NCBI GenBank assembly: GCA_029204225.1
Contig: CM055093.1
Span: 6,693,315-6,757,314, forward strand
Reading direction: 5' to 3'
DNA length: 64,000 bases
Source: Diphasiastrum complanatum
Lineage: Eukaryota; Streptophyta; Lycopodiopsida; Lycopodiales; Lycopodiaceae
Below are positions 43,070 to 55,200 of the stretch, piece by piece. A program made the position numbers and the translations under genes. The notes under the pieces were generated by a model, which saw nothing but the letters and a program-made list of their open reading frames with translations, did not search any database and was not told where the DNA came from. Position 1 is the first letter of the stretch. Each line of letters opens with the position of its first letter.

Positions 43070-43260
43070 TTCACTAACTTGACAATTAGGCCCTGCGACA
43101 TTCCATTCCCACAACTTGGCCTAAAGTTCTTTTATTAACTTCTAATCAATCACATAGCTATGTGATCGTCGGGTTGGTGGACTTACACACGCAGGGTGCC
43201 AAATCTCTCTCACTTATCAACTACTAATAAATGAATAATCTAATTAGGATTGCCTTGATA
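43070..43260 (-). repeat. Decayed gypsy LTR piece
   Basis: The block with GGACTTACACACGCAGGGTGCC and a preceding AACTTGACAATTAGGCCCT matches in order the LTR at 40270-40560 (GGCTTACACGCGCAGGATGCC, AACTTGACTTAGGGCCTC). Confidence 0.55.
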
Positions 43261-43548
43261 TCCTCAAACCCTCAACATGAATCTAGACACATTCTAGATC
43301 GAACCTTAAAAGATATTTGAATGACAGCTTGTGCCATGACTAAAGTGGAAATGAAAATTGTAAATTATAGACTGCACCTAATGGAAATTGGGTGTACTTG
43401 AAAATCTCGAGTAATGCATATAACTGCAACAAATACAAAAAATCCATCAACCATCAAATCCAATAAACGAAGAAGGAGAAGCAAGGACATCCAATTGCCA
43501 AAATGGTAAACTCTGCACATTTCTTTGATTAAACATGAAACTGAAGTA

Positions 43549-43631
43549 AGTTGAGCCACTGTTTATAGTGAAGAACGAGGCATTTGGCCAAGTTGAGCCA
43601 CTGTTTATAGTGAAGAACGAGGCATTTGGCC
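43549..43631. repeat. Tandem duplication, 42-bp unit x 2
   Basis: The unit starting AGTTGAGCCACTGTTTATAG occurs twice in a row without mismatches over at least 41 bases. Confidence 0.95.
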
Positions 43632-43669
43632 CTATTGGCTATTGGCCAACTTCTACCTCCCTACAAATT

Positions 43670-43880
43670 TGAATTTCAAAGTAGGTGAAAAACACCTTTT
43701 ATTCATCTAACTTGACTTTTAGGCCTCTAATTTGATTTATTGTTGAAATGGGCTTAAATTCACTTTTATTTTTAACTATCAAATGAAATCGTAATGTGTC
43801 CATTGGTTTGGCCTTACACATGCAAGGTGCACACTTTTTTTTCTAACTATTTTGAATCATCTAAATGCCCAATAAAATAC
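43670..43880 (-). repeat. Decayed gypsy LTR piece
   Basis: Has CTAACTTGACTTTTAGGCCTC, then CATTGGTTTGGCCTTACAC and GCAAGGTGC, the same order as the LTR pieces at 40033-40623 and 43070. Confidence 0.55.
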
Positions 43881-44029
43881 GGGTACATCTCATCTTTCAT
43901 GCAAGCCGACTCAAGAAAAGTCTACATAAAGAAGACCATCTAGGTTTTAGAGATCAATTGGACCTGTTGGAAGTCATCAAGTAGGATCATTTTTAAGACT
44001 AGAAAAATACAAGATTTGAGAAATAAATT

Positions 44030-44135
44030 ATTGTTGGATCATTTAGTTACTGAGTATCTAGTTCAATGGAGTGGATATTTAAAAGATGTCAATTCTTGAA
44101 ATGGGGAGAAAGGTTTGAAAGAACTTTTCTTGTCT
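44030..44135 (+). pseudogene. Gypsy integrase chromodomain remnant
   Basis: The plus strand reads KLLLDHLVTEYLVQWSGYLK, then DVNS, a stop, and a shifted Glu-rich end. ILDH followed by EYLVKWxGY is the typical start of the chromodomain at the C-terminus of chromovirus integrases. One stop replaces the Trp expected after NS. Confidence 0.65.
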
Positions 44136-44159
44136 TAAATTCTAAGGACATAACTTGTT

Positions 44160-44450
44160 TAAGGGGAGAAGTATCTCATGCCCACAATTGACTAACCTTG
44201 GATTTATTTCTCATAAAGGGGTCAAAAGGCCTAACTCGACTCATGGATTACTTATGATTATGAGGGGTTGGAACACTCATCATGTTAAATTCTAGGTAAT
44301 AGTTTGGAGGCCTAGAATATATAATGGTGGAATTATATGGAAGTAGTAGTGAGTCATCAATCAATGGTAGATGTGACCTAGTTAGGCTGCTATTGTGTCC
44401 AAGTAAGGTGTCCTAGATAAGTCCCAAAATCTTTTTTTTTTAGTGTCGCT
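44160..44450 (+). repeat. Decayed chromovirus-type 3' LTR
   Basis: A purine tract AAGGGGAGAAG (44161) precedes TATCTCATGCCCACAATTGAC. Further words (GGAGGCCTAGA, AATGGTGGAATTATATGG, GTGAGTCATCA, GACCTAGTTAGGCTGC) match in order the LTR at 59334-59829. Confidence 0.55.
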
Positions 44451-45305
44451 TGCCAGACTAGCTGATAGTGTAAATGATCTAGCTTGCTAAAAGCACTGGC
44501 AGCAACAAATCAATGTCAATTAGGGGTAGAATAAATGATGGTGGAAGAAGAAGTGGGAGAGTTGAAGGAAAAAAGTATGGAGTTGGATGGAGGAGATGAC
44601 GGTGGTGAAATCTGTTTTTGCAAGTGTCAAGTTGGGTAGGTGACATTATAGGTACAGTCTCCTCAAATCCTGATCTACCCTTGAGTTTGTAGAAAAATAG
44701 ATAAAAAAAATAGTACTCTTCCAAATCTATATAGTGCAAAAGATAGACCATATACAAAACAAAAGCATTCACATGAGCATAACATCTATCCTAAAAAACA
44801 CCTTTCGGAGAAAACCCAGCCACCAACAGCCTGTAGTATCTTAGATTACCCAAACAATAACTTACAACATTGATACCACAAACTAGTTTGCCGAAAAACT
44901 AAAATCCACCGTCTATGCACTTCTCTACTTGGATGCAACTAAAATGCAGCCACAATGCTTATACAACTACTATAAAAAAAATCCTTAAGTACTACGTCTG
45001 AAAAGATGAAAATGGGCAGAATTTCACTCGAGAGCTCTACACAGGCCGCAAATAGGTGTGCAATATCAAGCATAAAATTGGGTGTATGGTGAATTGAATC
45101 TAGAGGTGGTATAGTGGACAAAAGAATACACATAAGTAGAAGGGATAGATTATAGTGAAACATTTGTACTACAATAACGATGAGAACCCCAAGAATTTCA
45201 AAACATGGCCAATACAAATTTCATGATACAGAGAAAATTTACATGAAAACATCATTCTTGCACAAGGACTTACTGTACAACAACTTCCAGGTTTTCCACG
45301 TAAGC
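44451..45305. other. Unassigned sequence
   Basis: No gene or element recognised. Confidence 0.3.
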
Positions 45306-45397
45306 ATAACCTAGTCTTCGTATTGTGGAAAGTGCTATGTTGGCTAAAGTAATAACCTAGTCTTCGTATTGTGGAAAGTGCTATGTTGGCTAAAGTA
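45306..45397. repeat. Tandem duplication, 46-bp unit x 2
   Basis: The unit starting ATAACCTAGTCTTCGTATTG occurs twice in a row without a mismatch. Confidence 0.95.
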
Positions 45398-45499
45398 ATA
45401 GTTGAAAACATCGTACTAAAAGATCAACGCAGTTTTCATCAAAAACAAGTTTAAGAAATGCTATAGTGACTTGCTTTTGTATGTCCAAACAGGAGTAGA

Positions 45500-46272
45500 C
45501 ATATTTAGTGCTAGCTCTATTTGTTGATGACATTATACTAATAAGTGTGAACAACTTTCAAGAATGCAAGGATAAAGTGAACCGAATATTGGAAATGAAG
45601 AACTTCGGAGCTCTGCATTATTGCTTAGAGGTCTAGGTGACCAAGAATAAGGAACGTGACAACATATCATGGCTCTACTAGAAAGATTCAAAATAAGTCG
45701 TTACTGACTTATTGGCACACCACTAAGAAATGGGAAATGACTATTACAAGAGATGTGCCCAACGACAAATGAAGAAAAGGAAATGATGGAGACCACAAAC
45801 TAGTTAGACCAATGTTGGTACAGCCACCAGACTCGAAAGATTCTTAGCAAATCCTGGAAATGAACATAAAGAAGATGGATAAAGGGTGCTAGGATACCTG
45901 AGAGAAACCACAATGCATGTATTACTTCATAAGGTCAACTACATATGGCTGAAAGGGGATGCCGATGATATATAATTAAATTGCAACTATATAAGCTAGG
46001 AAGAGGATGTTGATGACTCAAATCAACATTGGGTTTCATATGTACACTAGGTTGATTCACAACTAGATGGGTCATTCTCCTCATCAAAAATGAGATTTTT
46101 GATAAGCATAGTAAACATAGAAGGATATCACTTTACTAGAGATGTGCTGCAAGAGGTCATTTGTATTGTCAGTGGCAAGATGTTTGCAGACCTTACAATA
46201 AAGGCATTGTCTTTTCATGCATTTGGAATGCTTTTAAAATCAATCTGTAACTTCATGTTAGAAGAAGCTTAG
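45500..46272 (+). pseudogene. Ancient Ty1/copia RT-RNase H remnant
   Basis: Scattered plus-strand peptides keep copia order: LFVDDIILISVNNFQECKDK with a YVDD-like motif, then MKNFGALHYCLEV, ATRLERFLANPG, GYLRETTMHVLLHKVNY and, near the end, FADLTIKALSFHAF. Stops are frequent. It lies just downstream of the host gene's 3' end and on the opposite strand. Confidence 0.6.
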
Positions 46273-46690
46273 AGATCATCAACGGAAAGAGTGATTGCAA
46301 ATATAAAGGACTGGTTACTATGGCTTGGTTCTTGTCTACTTTTGTATGATGCAATGAAATCTACAATTTTTTGTGTTAACACATATGCTTAGCCTTTAGG
46401 CCACAATCGTATGATTTTTTGTTCAAGGAACAATCTTCAAGGTTATATAAAGTCCACCTTATCATACTGTTAAGGTTGCTATATACTCCATTCTGTTTGG
46501 TTGCTTAATATGCTACTCTGTAGAGACAGCATTGCTAGAATAATTACAAGCTCAAAAATCAGCACCTAAAAGGCTGATCCTCCATGATGGTAAGAAACTA
46601 TAATGTAATGTAAATGCAAAAATGGATGGATACCTTCCAGAGTTCCTTGAAGTGATTTGCGTAATAAACTGGGAGATCAGCATCAAGAAG

Positions 46691-49532
46691 CTATACACAA
46701 TGACACCTAGCAGGTATGGAGGAAGCTCCTTTTGGGATTCTTTTGCTTCTACTGATAGCTTCTTGTATGTGTGGTACTTTTTGCAAAATTTTCTTCCAGA
46801 TCAGACTCACAGCACCATCTTTGATCACCAGTCCTCGTCCCCCAGGGAACGTGTTTTCATACTCAAAGTGATGTTGCACATCAGCCAAATGCTGACGCAT
46901 TTGCCTTTTCTGTTCTGAGCTAAGATTCTGTAGTAACTGGATTAAGTGCTTAGGCTGTAATGCCTCTTGCACTGAAATAAATATACAAAATTGTCGATAA
47001 TCTAGCATACCTTCAAAAGGCAACTCAATGCTGTCACTGACAATGACAGGAATACAAAGGCTGGCAATGGCATCAAAAAGGCGGCAAGAAGAAGGTGTGT
47101 CGCCAGCAGGGTGGAGGCAAAACTCTGAGGTACGCATAGACTTCATAGCTTGATTTCGTCCTTCTTTGCTTGGAAAACCTTCTTCCAATATGACTCCGGG
47201 TTCGCCTTGTAAGACATCCCATAACTTCTCACGAACAAGTCCTGTCTGATGAAGAAAGCATTAAATGAGTTATTTGAATACGCATTCCTTTGGTATGCCT
47301 CCTAGCATGAAGCCCTGAAGCACAAATTTGCCAAAGACGTGTATTCAATTATTCATTTGCATTGAACTCTGACAGAGAACTTCATAAAAATTAATTAATA
47401 CATACTCTGTGCCGATGCTTTGCACCCTTGAAATACAATAATGTGTCTCGTGTAGAATTCTTCAATATATGTAGCGATGGAAGCAGATGTGTGTAAGGAA
47501 CAATCACATCTTTCGTTAGAGATACTTGTGTGTGCTCAATTACATCTACCGTGCCTCCATCTTTCGAGATTTTCATGGCATCTTCCATATACCAGCCTCC
47601 AAAATCAACAACGAGAAATATTGAGGAGGCAATTTCCTTTCTAACATGCCACATGGCAACTGGATCTGTCAAGCAATTGCATTTCTCCATCATTCAATCT
47701 AAGCTAAGAAATATACACAAAAAGTGAAACGCTCTTTGATCATTGGTTCTGAGATTTCAGAGGCTATATATATGTCTATAAAAGCTTTGTCCATAGAAGA
47801 AAAATTCTAAAGACAAAAAGATAATCAAGTAAACCTACATCCTGAACATTTGCAAGACTGATAAGCTTCAACTTTCTGAGAAACAAAGTGGCTGTGCTAA
47901 GCCCCATCATCCATTGAAACAAATCAATGAATCAAAATTAGCTTAAGAGTGTCAAGAAAAATGAAACTAGCCACCTAGATTTGTGGGCATTTTAACAAGC
48001 TGACATTCCTCAACTAAATTTTTTGTTAAAGGCATATTTCAGAAGGCTATTAGTTGTGGTTTTAAAACGTTTGACAGCCTGCAATGTGCCTCAAAGATTT
48101 TAGGTTGTCCAAGCTGCTATGTTTGAGATCCAGCTTTTATATCCTGTGAAATAAAAGACTCCCTTCTGATACAGTTGTAGATTTCACTATCTTTTCCGCT
48201 TTCACATCTCTATGAGGACACTAGTGTCAAAGGCTTTTCAATCCTATGTATTAGACTGTCCAAAGAAGCTATTGGCACATGACTCAAATGTTACATGAAA
48301 TATTACCTTTTTACAGGTCAGATTCCACGAATTTCACTGAATCCATATCCTTTGCTAAAAAGTTATTGAATGTAATCCCATAATACAGGTCAAGTATCAG
48401 AAAACTGATAACTTACTAAACCCAAATCCCTTGCCAAAAGAGCAACTTGAACCCCTGATCCCCATGACAGAGATCAAGGGACAGGGAATTGAGATGGAGA
48501 GTTACTTATCTATCCTTACATAACGATCAGTAAAAGGTGCAAATATTAGGTTAGCGCGAAATCGTTCATATATCTGCAATTTCGTCTTGTAAGATTCAAG
48601 TTCAGCTTACATATTGCTTGCAATGAGACTGACGAGTAAAGAGAGAGTAAAATAAAACTTTTCTTCTTACTCTTTGCACTGATAATAGAACATAATGTGT
48701 TCAAATCAGAAGATAATTAAAGATAATCTCCAAAGATGGGTCGGATATCAAATCGCTTGATTGAAGCCTGACCTGTAAGGACAAAGACGTGATCTCTGCC
48801 TTCAGACGAGCTCCAACGGGATGAATTCTTTACAATGTCCACTGCCTTCCTCTGTCTGCTATAATCCTCATTACCACTCTGATGCCTAAATCTTCCGCGC
48901 GCTTTTCCCAGCTGAATTTCTGCGCTTAAGGTTGCAAAGAACGGCACAAAGATGACATCTGCTTGCGCGGGATCACGCACCCGTTTTGCAACCGAGTTTC
49001 TTCGCAACTCCTCTGGAGTCATCAAATCTGCCAGAAGCCAGTACTCAGCGCTGTACTGCCGCCACAGTGGATTTTCCGGATACGGCAGCAAGTCTCCTGT
49101 TAAAGATCTTGCACTAGAAGTTTCCTCTTCCCCCTGCATCGGGGTTTTCCGACCCTTCCTTTCTGTCCAATAGCTCTCTAACAGTCCATAATTCAGCTCC
49201 CTGGGCAGATCAGCTACATAAACTCTCAGTATTTCTTCTGAATGGCCACTGTTGGGACCCATTTTTTCAGCCTGCTGGCTCAGCTTGGAAGGGAAGATGG
49301 AAGAAGAAGACCCATATGAGTAAATTGGCCATATAACTAGATATGAAAGCAGCATTAGCACCAAAAATGCCAACAGATGATTTAGCATGTTGCTCCAGTT
49401 TGGATCTAATCTCTTGCTCTTCAAAACGGCAGCTCTAGAGACATGGAAAGCGTAAGAGTGAAAAGGTTTTGCTGATGTTTGTACAAGGTCTTGCACCCAA
49501 CTGCTCTTCCTCATGATTGTACATGCTTTCAA
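46691..49532 (-). CDS. GT47 exostosin-family glycosyltransferase, ARAD-like, three exons, 524 aa
   Basis: The likely role is transfer of arabinose to pectic arabinan in the Golgi, as for Arabidopsis ARAD1/2. CDS exons (minus strand) are 49532-48773, 47665-47406 and 47245-46691; lengths 760, 260 and 555 sum to 525 codons with stop. Splice sites are ACAG|GTCAGG...GACAG|ATCC and CACAGA|GTATGT...ATCAG|ACAGG, and both joins keep conserved family text (FVLT|DPVAMWH and KHRHR|TGLVREKLW). The start is MKACTIMRKSS; a second Met is residue 7. A single membrane segment at about residues 49-70 makes it type II. The exostosin domain runs from about 100, with NPLWRQYSAEYW, ADVIFVPFFATLS, GRDHVFVLT, VVDFGGWY, VIVPYTHLLP, LLYFKGAKHRHR, HPAGDTPSSCRLFDA (385-399) and SDSIELPFEG. 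No lesion was seen. Introns are 1107 and 160 bases. ARAD identity is from remembered family motifs; another GT47 clade B member is possible. Confidence 0.92.
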
Positions 49533-50335
49533 AGCTTACAGAACACTTCAAAAACTGGGCATCACAACACTATACCTAGACATTGCTTCTCAGCTTGCAT
49601 TCAGCTGTGGAAATCTGGATACTTCATAGACTCTCATTTGAGAGAGAGAGAATGTAGGCTGTTGTAGAGAAAAACTGAATATTGTGTTTTGATTGGGCCA
49701 CGTGTGCCCTAAACTTTCATCGACGGGCACCTGACGACGAGCAGTTGAAAGTTGAAAGGGCAAGTTCCAAAATATTCGTGACATAGAAGGTTTTAAAGAG
49801 AACTCTAGCGATGTATGGAGAGAGATATAAAGAGATATAGCCTAGAGAGAGAAAAATTGTTGGTGTCCATGTCACATGACACCAACGGTCACTGCTAACC
49901 GTCTTCAGTCGCGTGGCATGTTGGGAATGGATTCGTCGTGTTTTGGGGACGTGTAAGGTTAGCAAAGGTTTTCTTGGCATGTATGATGCCGCGATAGTTA
50001 GCTGTGCATACGTAGATGTGAGGACGAAGGATATTGTACATACTAAGTGTGAATACGATAGTCATCATATTGCACATTATATGAAATCTTGGCATGGTAC
50101 TAGCATGCGAACGTATATGTACATGCTTCGTGAGGCTATGATCACGCTTTTGTAATCAAGTGTTTGCTTCTTGTGTGTAGAGTGATTTCACTTTATGTTT
50201 GATCAATCGAATGCTTGTAGATCCTGTATTTCATGATATCATTTTCCTCGCTGTATTTTCATTCTATAAAAAATAAGCGAGAGCGTGAGGAGCAGCGATG
50301 GCTGATCGGGAGAGAGAGGAGCAGCAGACAATATC
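49533..50335 (-). promoter_or_regulatory. Upstream region of the GT47 gene
   Basis: This interval should hold the 5' UTR and promoter. A GA-rich stretch (CTCTCTCTC on the coding strand) lies at 49636-49650 and TATATCTC / TATATC boxes near 49825-49845, about 300 bases before the ATG. The distal part (49900-50335) contains no recognised element. Confidence 0.3.
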
Positions 50336-50685
50336 GTGATCTACTAATATCATTGTACTCCTCATTTTGGATCTAATTGATTTGGTGATTATGTGGATTT
50401 TGAGTGTTATTGGATTTCTAGCTTTCTCTCTCTACCCGAGAGCTCATGATGGTTTTTCTCTCTCTACCCAAGGAGAGCAGCTTGTTTTTACTTGGAATAA
50501 TTTTTTAATACTTCCCACACGTGTGAGTGAGAGTTGGAAGTGATTGAATGCATGTAGTAGTGTGTTTTTGCCATAGGATCTAAGATTGATTTTGAATCTC
50601 AATCTAGTCTTGATCTTGGTGCATTTACACACCTTAGGAGATCACAAGTACATGTTGTGGACAATCCACACGTGTGAAATCAACA
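50336..50685 (+). repeat. Truncated 5' LTR
   Basis: It matches the last 350 bases of the 3' LTR. The first 390 or so are missing and replaced by GA-rich DNA unrelated to it. It ends with CCACACGTGTGAAATCAACA. Confidence 0.9.
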
Positions 50686-50697
50686 CGGTATCAGAGC
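50686..50697 (+). promoter_or_regulatory. Primer-binding site, tRNA-Met type
   Basis: CGGTATCAGAGC, one base off the consensus at its first position, directly after the LTR. Confidence 0.85.
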
Positions 50698-51445
50698 TTA
50701 CCTAGGGTTACCATGCATTTTGATCTATTTAAGTGAAAATTGTTCATCAATCTTGAGCTAGAAATTGTCAAGGTCCATTTTCCTAGCTATCTTGTTCAAT
50801 TTTGGATCAAAAGAGATCAAAAGGACATTGATTGGGTTTGACCTGGTACTGTACGGAATCAGGTGCTCAGACGCGTGTGAGCAACATCCAATTTCAGTTT
50901 GGAAGTTCTCTCTCATGCTTGATCCATTTATCTTCCTTGATAACTTGTTTTGAAGCTATTTTTGTCTAGTTTCTGATGCAATCAGTTTCATTCCATTTGG
51001 TTGAGCCAATCAGAAGCTATAAGCTTCTGAAGAGGGTTAGGTAGGGCACCTAGACCTGGGTGGACACATTTGGTTTGGCCAAGAGATTGCTTGGTTGATC
51101 CAAAATCACAGTTGTATGCTTACCAATCTCATCTATATGTGATCTAGGCACTGTTTTGAGATCTTAGCCATTTTGTTTCATGCAATATCATTGTATTTGA
51201 GTCAAATTTGGTTTCTTAGTCTACTTCACACGTGCTAAGAGTTTTTGATCCTAACTTTGCCTATACTCCATCATTTGATGTGAAATAGATCTTGTTTGAG
51301 AGAGATTTGTGTAGCTAGTGAGAATCAATTCACAAATAGTTGCAAGATCTTTCCTAGGAGGAGATAGTAATCTATTATTGAATCCTATTGAGAGTGTGTA
51401 GAAACATTTATTGTTCATCATTTGAGTTTTCTTCACTTCAAATGT
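50698..51445 (+). other. Copia leader
   Basis: Non-coding. It contains the landmark words TACTGTACGGAA, GGTAGGGCACCTAGACCTGGGT and CTTCACACGTGC found also in the leader at 37522-39360. Confidence 0.7.
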
Positions 51446-52253
51446 CTTTAATGGGTTCATCCTTGTCGGAACCAAGTGAAAGATTGTCCACTTCAAACTA
51501 TTCAATTTGAAAAATGAGGATGGAGTCCATCTTGATCCTTCAAGACGTGATGGACATAGTTCTTGGCCTTGAAGAAGAACTACAAGTTCTTCAAGAGGTT
51601 CAAAAATACAAAAAGAGAGCTAGGATGGCTCTCCACTACATTAAGATGAATGTCTCTAATGAGATATTGAGAGAGATAGGTACTTGTACAACAGCCAAAG
51701 AAGCTTGGGATTGTCTCAAGACTATCTATGAGGCTAAGAATACCTCTAGACTTCTCACTCTTAGGAATCAAATCTTTCAAAGTAGCCAAAAGAGTGATGA
51801 GAGTGCATCTAGTTATGTTTTGAGAGTAAAAGATATTCATAGAGAACTTGCTTGTATTGGTGATTCCATCAATCAAAATGAGCTAGTTCAAGTCATTCTC
51901 AATGGCTTGAGAAGTGAATTTGATAAGAGTACAAGCTCTTGAGGATGGACAAGCTCTCTCTCACTCATAATGAGGGCAAAGCTCTCTTTGCCAAGGATAA
52001 GCACAAAGGGAGGAGCAAGAACCAACATCAACAATCCTCAAGCAAGGACAAAGTCAAATCCAAAGCCAAAGATGAGGAGGAAGATGATTCCTCTAATTCT
52101 TAATCATCCAAGCTCAAGAAGAAGAAGATCAAGTGCTTTTATTGTGGCAAGAAAGGCCATTATGCCACCAATTGCTTCAAGAAGAAGAATCAACTCAAGC
52201 AAGCCAACATTACCAATGAGAAGGAAGACACTATTGCAAGTGATGGAGAGTGA
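51446..52253 (+). pseudogene. Copia gag, broken
   Basis: The gag start reads MSLMGSSLSEPSERLSTSNY, then TGA where relatives have Trp (SNYSxWK). The open frame 51514-51942 covers the UBN2 region: EVQKYKKRARMALHYIKMN, KEAWDCLKTIYEAK and LRVKDIHRELACIGDS. A frameshift near 51930 moves to the pol frame, which carries the Lys-rich linker, a TAA at 52101, the knuckle C-x2-C-x4-H-x4-C (CFYCGKKGHYATNC, about 52134) and a TGA at 52251. Three stops and one shift separate a once continuous gag from pol. Confidence 0.9.
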
Positions 52254-52259
52254 TCTCTT

Positions 52260-55200
52260 ATGGTCTCTAGTTTCTCATCTACTCCTTTCAAGAAAGACGG
52301 CCTATGGTATATTGATAGTGGAGTCTCTTCACATATGTGTAGCTCCAAGGACTCTTTCTCTTCTATTGCACCTTATGATGGAGTCAAGAAATCAATATAC
52401 ACTGCAAATGATTTTGAATGTCCTATTAAAGGCATAGGAAACATTCCCTCGAAGCTTGCATCCTCTAAAGTTCTTTCTCTCTCTAAAGTTCTTTATGTAC
52501 CTAAACTTACTAAGAGTCTTATTAGTGTTGGCCAATTGCTTGATAATGGCCTTGATGTAAAATTCAATGTTGATACTTGCACTATCAAAAAGAATGATGA
52601 GATACTTGCATTAGGATCTAGATTTGGAGGCATATATAAACTAGATCCAAATGAGTATGTGAATGCTTGTAATGTTGCTCTTGTAAACAAGCTCTCTATG
52701 GAGGAATTATGGCATAGGAGGTTGGGACATCCCAACTACAAATCCATGCTCTCTATGATCAAAGAAGCCAAAGCTATTGGCTTGCCAATGTCATTCTCCA
52801 AGAAGATCAAGCCTTGTGAGGCTTGTGCTATTGCTAAATCTCACAAAAAGCCATTTACAAGATCTTCTATCAAAAGCAAGCATCCTTTGGAGTTAATCCA
52901 CTCGGATGTGCATTTCTCATCAACTACAAGCAAGGGAGGAGCCACTTGTTTTGTTACTTTCATTGATGATTTCACAAGATTCACTTGGATATATCTTCTT
53001 GCTTCTACATCTATGGTGTTTGATCATTTCCTTATTTTCAAAGCTTATGTAGAGAAGCAATTCTCATTCAAGATTAAAGCTCTTAGAAGTGATGGAGGTG
53101 GTGAATATATCTCCAATAAATTTCAAGACTTTTGTGAGCTTGAAGGCATCAAAAGAGAGTTCTCTTGTGCCTACTCTCCATCTCAAAATGGAGTGGCCGA
53201 GAGAAAGAATAGATCTCTATGTGAATGTGCAAAATCTATGAGAATTGAGGCATCTTTGCCCAAAGATTTTTGGGGAGAAGCCATTAATTGTGCAAATTAT
53301 CTTTGCAATAGGCTCCCACATATAGCTCTTGGAGGAAAGTCACCATATGAAATCTTATATTTGAAGAAGCCTAAGGTTGATCACCTTAGAGTTTTTGGAT
53401 GCATATGCTTTGTCCATATTCCCTTGGAAACAAGGAAGAAGGAAGATCCTAGTGCATGCAAAGGGATCATGGTTGGATACTCATCCACCAAGAAGGCCTA
53501 TAGAGTCTTTATACTCTCTACTTCTCAAGTTATTGAAAGTAGAGATGTTGTCTTTCATGAAGATCAACACTCATCTTTTGAAGAGGCCGAAATCAAGAAA
53601 TCTATGGATACATCACCAATTATTGATTTTGAAGACAATCATGATGTGATGGGGTCGAGATTTGAAGAAGACTCTCCTCGGATTTTCTCACCAAGAAGAT
53701 CCATGAGAGAGAGATCTGAGCCTAAGAGGCTCTCATATGTTGACAAAGGCAAACAAGTGGATTTTGATTCCACTAATTATGTTTTTTATGTCTCTCAAGA
53801 AGAGCCAAAGAATGTACAAGAGGCACTCAATACCAAGGAGTGGTATGATGCCATGAAGCAAGAGTATGATGCATTGATCACCAACAATACTTGGGAGCTT
53901 GTGGATCCTCCATCCAACAAGCATGTGATTGGTTGCAAGTGGGTATTTCGGATCAAGTTCAATCATGATGGCACCATCAACAAGCATAAAGCAAGATTAT
54001 ATGCCAAAGGATTTGCTCAAATCCATGGCCTTGATTATGAGGAGACCTTTTCACCCGTTGCAAAGATGGTGACAATAAGAATTCTTATTTCTCTTGCTTG
54101 TTTCTTCAAGTGGAAGGTGATCCAATTAGATGTATCCAATGCTTTTCTAAATGGTTATCTTGAGGAGGAGATCTATATGGAACAACCTCAAGGATTCATC
54201 AAGGATGAGTCCAAAGTGTGCTTGCCCTTCAAAAGTCTTTATGGACTCAAGCAAGCACCAAGATCATGGTATTCAAGACTTAATTCTTTTCTTATCTCAC
54301 TAGGATTTACTCTTAGTGACTATGATCCTTCCATGTATCTAAAGTTTGTTGATAGCAATATTGTCATTCTTCTAATTTATGTTGATGACATTATTCTTTG
54401 TAGAACTTGTATCAAGCTAGTTGATGAAACTAAGTTAGCACTTGGATCTGAGTTTAAAATGCAAGATCTAGGAGAGATACATTACATCCTAGCCCTAGAA
54501 ATTGATTTTTATGAAAATCATGTCTTTATATGCCAATCTAGATATGCTCACTCTATGTTGAAAAAATTTCATATGGAAAATTCTAAGAGCATAGATACTC
54601 CAATGGAGCAAATTGTAAAAGATCCTAATAAAGGTGATGAAATTTCCTTTGAGGACATCACACTTTTTAGGAGTCTTGTAGGCTCCTTGATTTGGCTTAC
54701 CATTACTAGGCCCGATCTAAGTTTTTGTGTGCACAAATTGAGTCAATTTATGCAAGATCCTAAGATCCATCATTGGAAGATGGCCATGAGGATTCTAAGA
54801 TATGTATCTTCATCTTGTGATTATGGTCTACTCTATAAAAGTGAAGATCTATCCATTGTTGGCTACTCAGATTCGGACTTTGCAAGTGACAAGATGGATC
54901 GAAAGTCTATTAGTGCATACACTATCTTTCTTGGAGACAATCTAATATCTTGGCTTTCCAAAAAGCAAGATACTATATCTCTCTCTTCATGTGAGGCCGA
55001 GTACAAAGCACTCACTACAACTACCAAAGAGGTGCTTTGGATCAAGAGGTTACTAATGGAGCTAAAGTGCATCAAGGAAGATGATCTACCAATGATCAAG
55101 TGCGATAATATCTCGGCCCAAGCTCTTGCCAATAATCTCATATTTCATGCAAGAAGCAAGCACATAGAAGTGGCACACCATTTTGTGAGAGAAAAGCTTA

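Noticed and set aside
43549-45397. The 42-bp and 46-bp tandem pairs as mobile-element target duplications
   Set aside because: They are direct tandem duplications with nothing between the copies and are too long for target sites.
49913-50155. 80-codon plus frame upstream of the GT47 gene
   Set aside because: No recognisable domain, and it lies in the likely promoter region of a minus-strand gene.
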